A stretch of DNA of 64,000 nt from Alligator mississippiensis (lineage: Eukaryota > Chordata > Crocodylia > Alligatoridae), in contig NC_081827.1 of NCBI RefSeq assembly GCF_030867095.1, forward strand, positions 26,164,001 to 26,228,000, read 5' to 3'. Within the stretch, counting starts at the first letter, position 1; every line of letters begins with the position of its first letter. The translations under genes and the position numbers were made by a program. The notes under the pieces are model-generated. The model made no database searches and was not told the origin of the DNA. It saw only the letters and a program-made list of their open reading frames with translations. Shown here piece by piece: positions 1 to 64,000 of this stretch.

Positions 1-9
1 ATAATCTAG

Positions 10-16690
<16,681 letters not shown>

Positions 16691-19029
16691 GTTTTAATAC
16701 AGTTGTCCTGAGGTGGTGGTATATTTAAGGGTAAAAAATTCACAGTAAATCTGTGTGCAAATATTTAGTAACTGCCAAAACTGTGTTACAGCTGCAAGTT
16801 GTGGCACTAGTTTTGGGCCTTTAAAAATGTTGCCAGTTTGTGGACATTTCACTCTCCCTGCATGAAGAAACTGACCAGTTGCAATTTTTTTTGCATCTTC
16901 CACCTCAGATTCCTGCACTATATTTGAAGGTGTCCATGAGGGTTATTATCTTGTCTTTTTCCTTCTAATCTTAAGGGATACACTACAGTGATGAGAGAAA
17001 CTACTAGAAATACTGCAGTGTAGTGTCTGTCTACTGAAACGCGTCACTTTATACAAAGCTAAATCCATCCAGTTTGTATTGTATATGAATATTCATACAC
17101 TGGTGCAGTTATCAACTAAATCTTTACCAAACATGTTTCTAATATTTGTTACTTTGCTTTTGATGACTGACCACTGTAATATCTACACACACATTAGTAC
17201 ATTTGATCTAAGCCTACAAGAGGCTGAGGAGGGACAAAGGTTAAAAAAAAAAATCCTCTTCCTGCAATATGCATTACTTAAGTGGGGTTTTGTTAAATTT
17301 GTTTTAGAAACTTTAAAATAAGCTCAGATGTGTAGAACACAGTACTTTAAAATCCATGTCCACTTGTTTATGAGGGTTACATATTGTTATTACCAGAAAA
17401 AGATGGGTATGTTTTTGTAACTAAAATAGAATATGAAGTGTGGAATGAACCATACAGCTAGACAGTTTAGATTTTTTTTTTATACAGTAAGTTCAGTGTT
17501 TTGTTTTTATTGTATAAGCAGCATAATATCACTCAGTGGCAGCAAAGATGTTATTGCCATATGTGTGCCAATGTTTTATGCTGTAGGACCCAAAGGCAGG
17601 ATTCTTACTTTGTTTTTTAAATGGGAGCCTGGTAGGAGGACAAAGTGTTTCATGTCACTGTTTTTAACTTGGGGCTGTGACAGTTCCTCTCTCTCCATGT
17701 TGTTTAACTCTATATTTCCAAGGAATCGAAGACTTTTTACTGATTTAAAAAAAAAAACCTGGTTTAGCCAACTGAAATACTTTAGCAGGTGATATTTTGT
17801 CATAAAATAACTACTGATCCAAGGTGCTGGATTGACAAGAAAATTAGAAATTGATCTCCCTGCTCATCTGGGAACATTCTCATACATGCGTTTTCTGGGG
17901 CTAGAGGTTAAACTGATGTTTTAGTCGCAAAAATATCAGCATCTAGGTGAGCTGACCAAACCTCCGAATAAATAACAGCTTTCAGTCAAGACCACTAGCC
18001 AGGGCCCAGCTCTGAAAAAGTGACTGACATATCCCAAGACGTGCATCCTAATTTTCGCAGTATACTACACCCTTAGCATGATGTTTAGAGCCAGATGAAA
18101 CACTCCTCCCACCCCTCCATCTAAGTAGGTCAGGTGTCCATCACCTAGCTTCAGAGCAAACATCTTCATTGTGCAAGTGGCAAAGTCTTTATGTCCTTTT
18201 AAAGTGAACAGCTAGAGCTTTTGAAAAATGGAAGAGTAGGAGCTTAAATAAGTCTGAGAGAGCACTAAGTCACTTTCACTGACTGAATGTAGTACCACAG
18301 GATTTTTTTTGAGCAGTATAATATTACAAAGAGTTGCAATGTATTAATACTTAATTTGGTGCATTTTAAATGGTGGGTTTTGTCGATTCTTACATTTTTC
18401 TTTCCCTCCTGTACTCAAAGAATAAGTGTTCACTTGAGGAGCAGCTACAAATCAATAGGTAACTCCACTTGTGAAGCTCAAAATGATTTTACCTCCGTCT
18501 TCTCTGGCTTCTAGTGCAGCATTTGTCCTCACCACATCAGTGTCATCCTTGCTGTTCTAAAAAGATGTTCCAGCATGAAGTGGCTGAAGAGTGGATGAAC
18601 ACCGGCTGTCTGATCTGAAACCCAATTGTTGGCATTGCTGTGGCTGAGTTTCTTCTAAATAGTAGCATTTGGTATTGCACTCTAAGGGGTTTTTAAGAAT
18701 TTTCATTTTAAATATACTGGAGGGAGACACATAAGGAAAGGGGAAAGGAATGCTTGTTTAATTTGAGCAAGCCCTGGGGAATGCCACTTCTCAAGTCTGA
18801 CATGTCTAAACAAGCGGTGAGCTAAGTGTGAGACGTACTGTTTCCACTGTTGTACAGTGTGCTGTCACTGACAGTAGGTAAAATGTTAACAAAATACTGT
18901 AAGCTTACAAATGAATTGTCAACTGCCATTTCAGCATGTTTCTTTTAATTTGTGCTAGCTATAATGAGAAACGTGACTGCAGCGCACAGTTGGATTTATC
19001 TCTACCAAACATTCCAATGACCAGCACAA
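16691..19029. other. Intergenic spacer between convergent KMT2E and SRPK2
   Basis: About 2.3 kb of AT-rich sequence without a convincing gene. A second AATAAA near 17966 could serve a longer KMT2E transcript. No repeat family was recognised. Small open frames here have no coding character. Confidence 0.55.
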
Positions 19030-55491
<36,462 letters not shown>

Positions 55492-55984
55492 TTAATATAA
55501 TGAACATATTAGAACAAATGTCAATTTATCTTTCTAAAAATACGACATCTCATGATGTTTAACTCTTAAGTACTGGACTTCTGAAATAACATGCAAAGAA
55601 ACACTGTATTTTACTTGAATACACAAATAAATTAATCTTTACCTAATGTTTTCAATGTATTACATATCTCATATTTTTATTTGGAAATCCTTGTTTTAGA
55701 ACTCTGGTTCTTGCCCATTTAATCTTCTTTTAAAGTTATTTCTCAGCAGAGTTAAGAAATTATTATCATCTATGATTTGCATTTTTGTAGTGCCCAAAGG
55801 CTCAATTGTTTTAAAAGAGCGGGTTTCACCCCTAAAGAGTTCAAAGTATACAACTCTGACCCTGCAAGCTGTTTTGTCTGCATGGGCAACAGGAGTCCCA
55901 CTGTATTTTAAAGAGTGGGATGGATGTACAGGTGCATGCAGTACCACTTGCAGGGGCACAGCCAAATTCTGAAACAACAATCAA

Positions 55985-56260
55985 GCATAACAATCAACAA
56001 GAAAGAAAGGGGGAAGAAGGATGTAATAAGAAAGCCAGATAACCAGAGACCCAGGTTCCAGACCCCTCCTTTCCTGAGGGTGTTTGAAACTGTCTCGCAT
56101 ACCAGGTCTCTCTCCAACACTCCTTATAGTCAGAGCCACTGCTCCTTGCATTTAATAGCCATTGGATAAAACAGAGATGGGGCAGTATCAGCAGGGATCC
56201 AGGCTAGAACGTAGGACCTCCTCTCTTCCAGTAAGCAGCCACGTCACTGAGCCACACACT
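55985..56260 (-). repeat. tRNA-derived SINE candidate
   Basis: On the - strand TGGCTCAGTGAC (56254-56243) resembles an A box and ACGTTCTAGCC (56212-56202) a degenerate B box, followed by a body with GGGTCTGGAACCTGGGTCTC. Too decayed to be a tRNA gene. Confidence 0.45.
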
Positions 56261-56678
56261 GTCTGATATATACTTTTCCCCCTCTTTGCAGTCTAGAGGC
56301 ACTTGTACATATGATGTCAGGTGCTTGCAGACATGACAAAAATTGCCCTTTTGTGTGGCTTAATCGTGTCCCACTTTACACATAAGCAAGTTTTTGGTGA
56401 TTTAAATTAGTTGCATCATCAACTAACCCCCATCCGGATGTAGTTTAGTTTGCGATGATGCAAGTTGGAATGGTGCAGCCATTAATCTGTCATGTGTACA
56501 AGGTAATTCACTAAATGACACGTGGTGAGGCCCTTTGTCCATCAGGTGTTGCAACAATTTTTGTGTAGTGAGCCCCCTTGTCCACCAAGTGTCACTACAA
56601 TTTGCAGATATTTGTGTGTAATGAATGTTTTAGGACACCCGGGGGAGACTTGAATGCCACTGATAGGCCCACATGAGC

Positions 56679-57453
56679 AGTAAGCGTGCCTGCTTTAATA
56701 ATAGCAAAAGAGCTCTGCCAGCATTCATTCCCTCACTGGCTATCTCTAAACTGCTCAGCAATTCAAACCATGTCCTGCTGGCAGCCATGGCATTCACAGG
56801 GCTAAAGCAGGGCTAAAACACATCCAGAACAAGCATGCCCATAAGATAAAAAAGTTGCCACTGGTGCAGACGCCCACTGCCCCGCGCTTTGACCCTGCCT
56901 GGTGTCATCATGTCAGGTGAACGCCCCTGACTGGCGCCAAAAATTGCAACAGTCACAGAGCCTAGGTCTTGCATACACAGCAAAAATCCCCAGACTTTGC
57001 CTGGCAACAACTATGAGGAACCCCTGCACCTCTAAAACATCCTTTTCAGCTGGCTCCAGCATAATAGTCCCCCTAATGCCATTAATTCACTTGCTGGTTT
57101 TACATAAACAAGTAGAGTTCTGTGAATTTGATCATGAGTGTTAAGCACGCCTGCTTTATGAATAGCAGGTGAGTTGTGTCAGCACTCATTCCCTCACTAT
57201 GTCTAAACTGCTCAGCAGTTCAGACCATATCCCACTGGGAGAGGTGTCTTGACACATGCGTCACTGGGTAGCCTGCTACTATGCCATGGCATAAACAGCA
57301 GGCCTAAAACATGTCCAGAACAAGCATGCCCATAAGATACAAAAAGTTGCCCCCCTCCCTGCCTTGACCCTGCCTGGATCCAGCATGTGCCAGGTGAACA
57401 CCACTGACTGGCGCCAAAAGTTGCAACAGTAGCAGAACATGTCTGCTGTCTAA
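56679..57453 (+). repeat. Tandem duplication of about 290 bp, two units
   Basis: 56679-56972 and 57137-57453 share CGCCTGCTTTA-like starts, CATTCCCTCACT, CTAAACTGCTCAGCA, CAGAACAAGCATGCCCATAA and GACTGGCGCCAAAA in the same order. The units are diverged and spaced about 455-480 bp. Confidence 0.75.
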
Positions 57454-57539
57454 ACTTTGCCCAGACACAACAGGGTGGGAGGGGGGTAAACTTCCCTTGG
57501 CCCTGTCACCTCAAGATTTATAAACTGAGTGCACAGCTC

Positions 57540-58760
57540 CCCAGGGTCCCCTTATTGATCCAAAATGTCTGACGTTCAGGAGAGAATGGAGCAGACCAGG
57601 GTCCAATTGGACTTTCACCAAAACAAATAGCCTGGTGCAGGTGCTGGGGGACCCTGAGGTTGTACGCCAGTTTGTCTGCAGCCTGCGGGCCAACTGGCAC
57701 ATCTACCTTGATGTTGCTTGGAGAAGGGGCAAGTGGGGGCACAACAGGACAGCAGTCCATGCCATGTCAAGGCAAAGATGCTGCAGGCTGCTTTCCACAG
57801 GGGTGTCACCGAAGCACAGCGGAAGGGTACCGCACTGCGCGACATGGCCCATTACAGATACCTCCAGCCACTAATGGAGGTACTGGAGTGCTATGAATGC
57901 ACAGGGACAGAGGCCTCTGGGGTGTCCTTGCCTAAAGAGACATTGCCAACCACCGCCACAACTTGTGGGGGCTCCACTGGAGAAAACAGCAGCACGGTCC
58001 CAGTCACGTCACCTGCCACTTCCTCCAAGGAGGATAGACCACAGAGCTTGACCTCCACACTCAGTATGTGAAACCCTTTAAGTCACTTGTCACCGGAAGT
58101 GACAGCTGTGATTAGGCTGGGCAGTGAAATGAAAGAGGGGGAGGGGGACAGCGTAGACAGTGCTTTCAAGACCCTGGTAGTGGGCAGTGGTGCAGGGAGG
58201 TACATCGGTGGGCAAAGCAGGTAGACGCTTGTTTTTAGCCACTCAGGGCCTGCTACAACCTGTGGCCAGGCACCCCCTTCTTGGTCATTTTGGGCTGACT
58301 CCTTATCCACTATCAAGATTTGATAAGTGTCTTTTTAGAGTGCCAAGCAGCCTTAATTCACTCTTTTCCCTGCATTTCTTGATTTTCAACTCCACTTGCA
58401 ATGCTGCAGCCAGGGACATGCAGGCTGCCAAAGCAGGCTGCCACCCATGCACACACAGACAGGATCATGAACGTCCTCAGGGACTGTGAGTATTGGTTGC
58501 GTGAGATGGTGAGACAGATCTGTCTGGCTATGAGCAGATTCATGGCCGTCCATTATGACAGGAATCGCACTGAGTCCAGGAGGCATTCCCAAACCAAGAA
58601 GGATCAGCCAATAATGACTGGGCTCCTTGCAATGATTCTATGCCTGCCAGTCATTGACTCTGTCAGCCCCACTCCTGCCCGGGAGTGGGACAGGCCAGTA
58701 CAGATCCATGCTCTTCCATCCAACAGTTCACAATCAGGCTTGGAAAATCTACCTTAGAGC
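57540..58760 (+). pseudogene. Myb/SANT-like gene relic A
   Basis: Translations in different frames give LGDPEVVRQFVCSLRAN, WHIYLDVAWRRGKWGHNRTA and then MLQAAFHRGVTEAQRKG followed by LRDMAHYRYLQPLMEVLE. Order and spacing fit a Myb/SANT-like DNA-binding domain (Myb_DNA-bind_4 style, as in transposon-derived regulatory proteins) with frameshifts. A later piece at 58440-58600 (RIMNVLRDCEYWLREMVRQI) could be its C-terminal coiled-coil. Not intact. It may have come from the accessory gene of a DNA transposon. I do not assign a named gene. Confidence 0.5.
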
Positions 58761-59715
58761 CAAGGTCTTTTAGTCAGAAATGATTATTGCTTAGATTGAT
58801 TTTTTTTCATGACTCATGCATCATTAAAGTAGTAAACAGGAATTCCTCTGTTGTAGTAATTATGCAGCATTATCTTATAAAAGCTGCTCTCTGGTTTGTT
58901 TAATTATGGTTAATATATGGTTGTAAATTAAGGGCTACTTTGCTTTGTTCGATTCTTCACTTCATGTTCCCTTTAAGAGGGGAAATATAGAAGGATGGGG
59001 GAGGGGATTTGCTGGCTTACAGTGGCAATTAGCACTTACTCAAGCCTGGTTTTGAATTTGCTTTGTTCTCTATCACTACCAGTCATTTGGTTGAACTCCT
59101 GAAAAGCTGCGTGTGTTCAGAGAAAATATTATGTGCGTTGTGCAGCACCCACCCAATTACTGCTCCCCGCATTAACAAAATTTTGGGCCAGCCCACCACC
59201 ACCAGGCCTTGTTTTGGCCACTGTCTTTCTCTGGGCATAATAATAAAAGCCCAGGCCTTGAAAGCCCCTTTCCCCCCAAGCTCCTCCCTTGGATGGGGTA
59301 GCTGGGGAGTGCTGAGAGTGCAGGCACTGAGAGGAAATGTTATGGGTGCAGTGGAGCACCCTTGATTACTGCTTACTGCCATACTTCAACAGCACCCACA
59401 TTCTGGGAAAACACCTCCCTTCCCCCCCCCACCTCAGTCCAGAAGTGGGCATGTCCTCTTTCGTTAGTGCAATACGTCTGAAACACCTGGTTTTCTTTTG
59501 TTTGGCTTACCTCCCCTCCCCCCCACCAACTCACACCTCTACAACCCTTCCTATGACAGAAGACAGACATGGATCAAATTCATTTTAATTTCACCAAAGC
59601 ATTTATTTTATTGTCAGTAACTGAAGCAGAACCAAAAAAAAGCAGAAACACACAATGCTCACTCCCCAATTTTCTACAGAAGCAACAGCATTAACAACCA
59701 AAAACCCATCACTCA

Positions 59716-61480
59716 TTATAGGCTTTTCTCCCCCCCTTGTGCCCCTGTCTCACCCTCCCCTTTGTCCCCAAAGCATAGTGGTGCTCTCCTTGTCTTCTTA
59801 GAGTAGAGGTGCCCCTTGCTCACAGGCACAGTGGCTGTCACTGAGGTTGTTCCTATGGGAAGCTGATCATGGATAGGGGTCTCTATGAGGTTCAGCTCAT
59901 GGGTAGGGGCATGTACAGTGGATGTCACATGGGTGGTCCTGGTGGAGGGCAGCTCACAAATGGGGGCCAGGATCATGTGTCTAAGGAGCTCCCTCTCTAA
60001 ACATGCCTTCCATTTGCTGGGTCTCCACGATATCCTGATGGTACTGTCTGGCCAGGTCAAGGAATTCCCTTCTACTGGCCATGATCTCCTGGTGAGCTGC
60101 TGCCTCTTGCTCTTCAATCTTTCTATACACCTCCCCACCATTCATCCGCGGACCATACTTGCAATTCTGAGGCCACCTCTAAAGCCTCCTGCATGCTTTC
60201 TCTTTACTGTCGCTGCCTGCAGCAGTGTTCACGCAGTTGCTCAGCTCTGGTCTGTGCTGGTGTTCACACTTCAGGAACATGTCCTAAAATTCCAGCGGAT
60301 GCAGTAGCTGGTAACAGGAATGGGAAAAATAAAAGGTGCTCATGGTCAAAGATCTAGTCGCCTCTCCCTGTAGCAAAAAGACTATTGGCGATCGCCAAGC
60401 AGCATCCCTGCCACTTGGTGAAGTAATGCAGCCACCCGCAAAGAATGATTATGAAGGAACCCAGATGTCTCCCTGTCCACTAAAGAGTTCATTATACATT
60501 TCAGCAGCACAAATTCCTGCCGCTAAATGAATTAACACCTCCCCCCAAGCAACTTTAAGAGAGGGCACAGCATGTACACCTCCATGTAAGTGAAACATTG
60601 TGCAACTGCAAGCAGTGGACATATTTGCCACTTACAAAATTAACACCCTCCCTCGTGCCTCACCACACTTGGCCTTGGCACAAAAGCGGAGCTAGATTCA
60701 CACAAGCCCTAGTTATCCAACCCATCTAATGCCCCTTCCCTGTAACTTACAAGTCCCTGGGTGCAGATCCTCAGGCTTCTCTGGCACCAATCTTTGGGTC
60801 TCTGGAATTTCTGGTGTGTCCCACAAGTCCAGTGACAGTATCATCGTGGAATCTGATGCATCCTCCTCCTCTGGGTTATGTGAGTAAGACATCGGGGAGA
60901 GTGGGGTCATGGTCAAGACAACTTTGTCTCGGCTGTCCCCATTCTTCTGGTGCTGTGAACACTTGCCCCCCCCCGCCTCCGACTGGTTGCCTAAAGGCTG
61001 AGCAGTGCATATTGCACTGCCTGCTGCAGTGGCAGGACAGTCTGTGGACTCTTGTGGGCTAGGTGACTCTGTGGCCTCCTGCACCCTCATCATCCCGAAG
61101 GATAGGAGGCAAGCGTTGCTTATGTCCTTTGCGAAAATGCAGGACAGCTGCTCATAGAATGGGGCTATTGTGCATCCTGCCCCCAAACAAGACTTCTGGT
61201 CCTTGGCCCGATGGAAAGCACATTTCAGGGACTTCATCTTGCTGTGGCATTGTGCCCAGTTCTGGTTGTGGCCGTACACCTACATTTCCTAGGCAATGGT
61301 TGCATAGACTGGCTTATTTCATAGATTTTCCAGTGGTTCCAGAACCTTTTGTTCCCCCCAAATACCACTCACATCTGCCAGTTCTTCCTGGGACCAGTTG
61401 GGGCCACAGCTTAGGGGTGCAGCTGGCTGCTGCTCCAAGCCCGGCAGATATGGCTTGTTCTTTAGAGCCTCCATTGAGTA
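59716..61480 (-). pseudogene. Myb/SANT-like gene relic B
   Basis: Starting near 61396 on the - strand, WSQEELADVSGIWGEQKVLE is followed, after three in-frame stops, by VYGHNQNWAQCHSKMKSLKC and AFHRAKD. This is the W..EE..-helix / N.T..QC..K.K.L pattern of a Myb/SANT-like DNA-binding domain. An acidic/Ser segment follows at 60.7-61.1 kb. Near 60.1 kb one frame reads AAAHQEIMASRREFLDLARQ, like the C-terminal helix of such proteins. The relic is convergent with relic A. Confidence 0.55.
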
Positions 61481-61929
61481 CATTTTCGGGGCCAAAACGA
61501 GTCACTGAGAGAGGGGCCAATATGCCCTGACCAGAGTTGTGAGGTGCTTTCTGCCCCCAGCTGAGCAGAGTTATATAGACACATGTTTGGAACCTTGTCG
61601 TGCAGGTCTGAGTTTCCTCATATGCATAACTATGCAAGTGTGAACTGTCTCAGTACCAGCACTCTCAGAAATCTACTCATGTGACCTTTCCTAACAACAC
61701 CTGTGATATCCATAGCTTGGCCCAAATTGTCCCCCAAATCGCCCACTGTCCAGAAGGATAGTTGTTAATGGCTCACTGCCACACGCACCAAAAATTCTTT
61801 GCCTGGCAGTTTGTGATGCAGTTTGAAGGGACTAAAGCTGTCCCTTCAAGCACCCCCCCCCCCCCAACAACACTGTCCTATAAATCATTCAACTGTGCTC
61901 CTGGGGGAGGGGGGGTGTTCTATTTGGTC

Positions 61930-62545
61930 AGGGGGGAATTCAGGGTTTGTCCATTCAGTCTTCTGCTCAGCACCTGCCTTTTTTCTGCTTAGCACTTGAT
62001 GGATTTCAGGGGTAATCAGCAAAAAACCTAAAACCCCAAGTTTTTAGAAAAGGGTTGCTTACAAGAACCTTACAAGAAGGGGCATGTAGGAATTGAAATG
62101 TAAAGAGCAGGGCTGTTAATGATAATGTTCCTATTCAACAACCCCTAATTCAGGGTTCAGCCATTTCAGTGTTCTGCTCAGCACCTGCTTTTTTTCTGCT
62201 GAGTCATGTCATTGAAAACCAGGTGTGGGGAGATTTGAGACATTTGTGACTGCAATATTACCTGGTGGTTCTGGTACCTGAATGCCTGGCATAGTTCTTG
62301 ATGTGCTAATGGGACCTATCCAAAAAGAGCGTGGTGACCTCACATCCACGTTTATTCCTTGGCTTCCGCCAGGTCAGGGGTGTTTTCTGGGGTGATATTT
62401 TGTGATGGGTCTATTCATTGTTCCACTGACCGCTATTCTTTAGATGGACCACGGGTGTCTGGGGTCATTGGACACCCCAAGTTTTTAGAGGAGGGGTGGT
62501 TACAAGAACCTAAGGTGCGTAGGAATTCAACAGCCCTACTTATTC
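61930..62545 (+). repeat. Diverged direct duplication
   Basis: Words AATTCAGGGTT, TTCTGCTCAGCACCTGC, CCCCAAGTTTTTAGA and TTACAAGAACCT occur in the same order around 61938-62085 and again around 62150-62510, with extra sequence in the second unit. Confidence 0.6.
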
Positions 62546-62611
62546 AGCCCCCTTAGGGCAAGCAGGTGGTGCTCTGAGCAAAACAGTAACTGTTGTGTTC
62601 TGCATAACAAC

Positions 62612-62950
62612 ATGGCTTCGATGAATCCTGACAGAATCTGCAAAGAGAACCAGGTGCTGTTGGACACCTTGGAGGTGTCCAACCAGAGAATGGAGGCACT
62701 TGATAATGCAGAGATACTGCTACTGAACACAATCATGCTATGATGGACCTTCCTCAAGGGCGCCAGTGCAGGGTAGCAGCTTCTCAGGCCTTGCTATACC
62801 GGTCAATGGGCTGTGAGCTGGAGTCAGAGAACCGAGAAGAAACTGATCTCAAGGCTGACAAGGTTCTGTGGATCAACCTACAGAGCAACAATCACAAGGC
62901 GCCCTTGGCTGTCTGAAAGCACAATGGAGTTCACCGAACTATAGGCTTGA
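62612..62950 (+). pseudogene. Possible Harbinger-type transposase N-terminus relic
   Basis: ATG at 62612 opens 43 codons, MASMNPDRICKENQVLLDTL then EVSNQRMEALDNAEILLL, ended by TGA at 62741. Downstream frames give QWAVSWSQRTEKKLISRLTR then FCGSTYRATITR. This pattern resembles, from memory, N-termini of Harbinger-type transposases in reptile genomes. No DDE catalytic part follows in the window. Confidence 0.4.
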
Positions 62951-63389
62951 GGTGGAACTTAGTGGGGAGCTTGAATAGTTAGTATGTGGCTTTGAATTTG
63001 GCGGGCAAAGCATGGAGGACAGCCTGAGGAAACTGGGACTTGGTGGGCTATGGGAACAGAGACATGACGAGTAGTGTCTGGGGATGGAAGGGAAACACTA
63101 AACTAAACAATGATCCCCAATGGTGCAGGGATATGAATGCAAGAATGTGGGTGTAGAAGGGGGGGGGGGGGGGATTCAGGTGTCTTCTGGGATTGGGACC
63201 CCCTGTGAGATAATGCAGAGTGCATTTTGGAGTTCCAATTAGTGCACCACAGCACTCCAATATCCATGCAAAGATATATATAAGAAATTTATGGGGTACA
63301 GATTTATGTGCATATTATACGCACTTAGAGAATTTCAAGCACCCTGATCCTAGGGGTGGTTGGTTGTCTGAGTGAAATAAAACAAACAA

Positions 63390-63600
63390 GCAGATTTACA
63401 CATGAAATAAAGTTTACTTAACAACACAGAAATAGGAAAATAAAATATAAGATAAGAGTAAAAATAAAGATAGGAATGAAAAGTATAAGAATAAAATAAG
63501 AATAAAAAAATTAAAAATATTGGTGTAAAAAATTCAAAACAAATTTTAAAATGTGTAAAAATATGGGTTAAGAAATAATGAAATTGCTTAAATTGATTAA
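63390..63600. repeat. A-rich low-complexity tract
   Basis: Dense AAATA/GAATAAAA words on the + strand. The 85-codon frame on the other strand (many F, Y, L, S) is a composition effect. Confidence 0.7.
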
Positions 63601-63896
63601 GTGACACTTAAATGAATGAATTGCACCACTCGGTCATCTGTACATTGCAGCAAGCTGAGAGATATGCATCACTGGTCTAATAGCAGTGTTTAGCAGTGTG
63701 CGGGGCCTCCTGCTGCAATTTAGTACAAAGAGATTAGAGGGGTGGATTATGTGGCGCCCCCTGCAGTAATTTACTGTGAATAATGAACTAAGCATTTCAT
63801 GGAATTTAAAACCGATGAGTGACGGTAAAATGAAATGCACCATTCCAATTAAGGGGCAAAGAAACACCAGGGAGGGGTGTGGATAATGCATAACCT

Positions 63897-63965
63897 GCGG
63901 TTAGGTTGTTAGAGCACTGTGCTAGAAGTCAGAGCCATGCAGGCTCAAAGTCCATCTAGGTGAAG
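63897..63965 (+). repeat. tRNA-like fragment, probably SINE
   Basis: GGTTAGGTTGTTAGAGCACTG and CAGGCTCAAAGTCC resemble degenerate A and B boxes at tRNA spacing. Stem pairing is poor, so not called a tRNA gene. Confidence 0.3.
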
Positions 63966-64000
63966 GTAGCCTAAAACCAAAGGGCATCTTTATACGTGCT

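Noticed and set aside
63897..63965. tRNA gene at the right edge
   Set aside because: Acceptor and anticodon stems do not pair; B box is poor.

Overview
The window is vertebrate nuclear DNA, most likely from a non-avian archelosaurian reptile. I favour a crocodilian over a turtle, but this is inference. The reasons are short GT-AG exons separated by long AT-rich introns, CR1-type LINE remnants, many short hAT-like elements with 8-bp target duplications, and a Ty3/gypsy element. No bacterial, organellar or CRISPR feature is present.

Two protein-coding genes lie tail to tail. On the + strand, positions 10-15942 hold the last eleven recognisable coding exons of KMT2E (MLL5), about 1157 codons ending in a large exon rich in proline, histidine and glutamine, followed by a 3' UTR to about 16690. 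The PHD and SET domains lie upstream, outside the window. On the - strand, from about 55490 down to 20481, are the C-terminal exons of SRPK2, an SR-protein kinase, with a 3' UTR reaching to about 19030. The same convergent pair is neighbours in mammals (human 7q22), so this is conserved synteny.

The most interesting gene-level observation is in SRPK2. The exon that continues the kinase domain after the Asp of the D-H-I-A motif exists twice in tandem (27720-27812 and 28314-28406). Both copies are 93 bp, have the same splice phases and good splice sites, and encode 30-residue segments identical at 20 positions. One copy is SRPK2-like and the other SRPK1-like, which is the layout expected for mutually exclusive exons. 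A little upstream in transcript order there is an unexplained 213-bp open segment (29309-29521) with a strong donor and phase 0 at both ends.

The rest is intronic and transposon-rich. The SRPK2 intron at 42922-55001 holds a decayed but structurally complete Ty3/gypsy retrotransposon (44977-50529, - strand). It has two LTRs, a perfect TATAC target duplication, a primer-binding site, a polypurine tract and broken gag, protease, RT, RNase H and integrase, and is itself interrupted by an LTR-like GC-rich segment. The region from 56.3 to 63.0 kb holds a decayed DNA-transposon-like cluster: two convergent Myb/SANT-like gene relics, a possible Harbinger-type transposase N-terminus and internal duplications. 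Smaller elements include hAT-like MITEs with readable target duplications, an element with 32-bp perfect inverted ends, foldback pairs of a dispersed repeat, CR1 3' ends and tRNA-like SINE heads.
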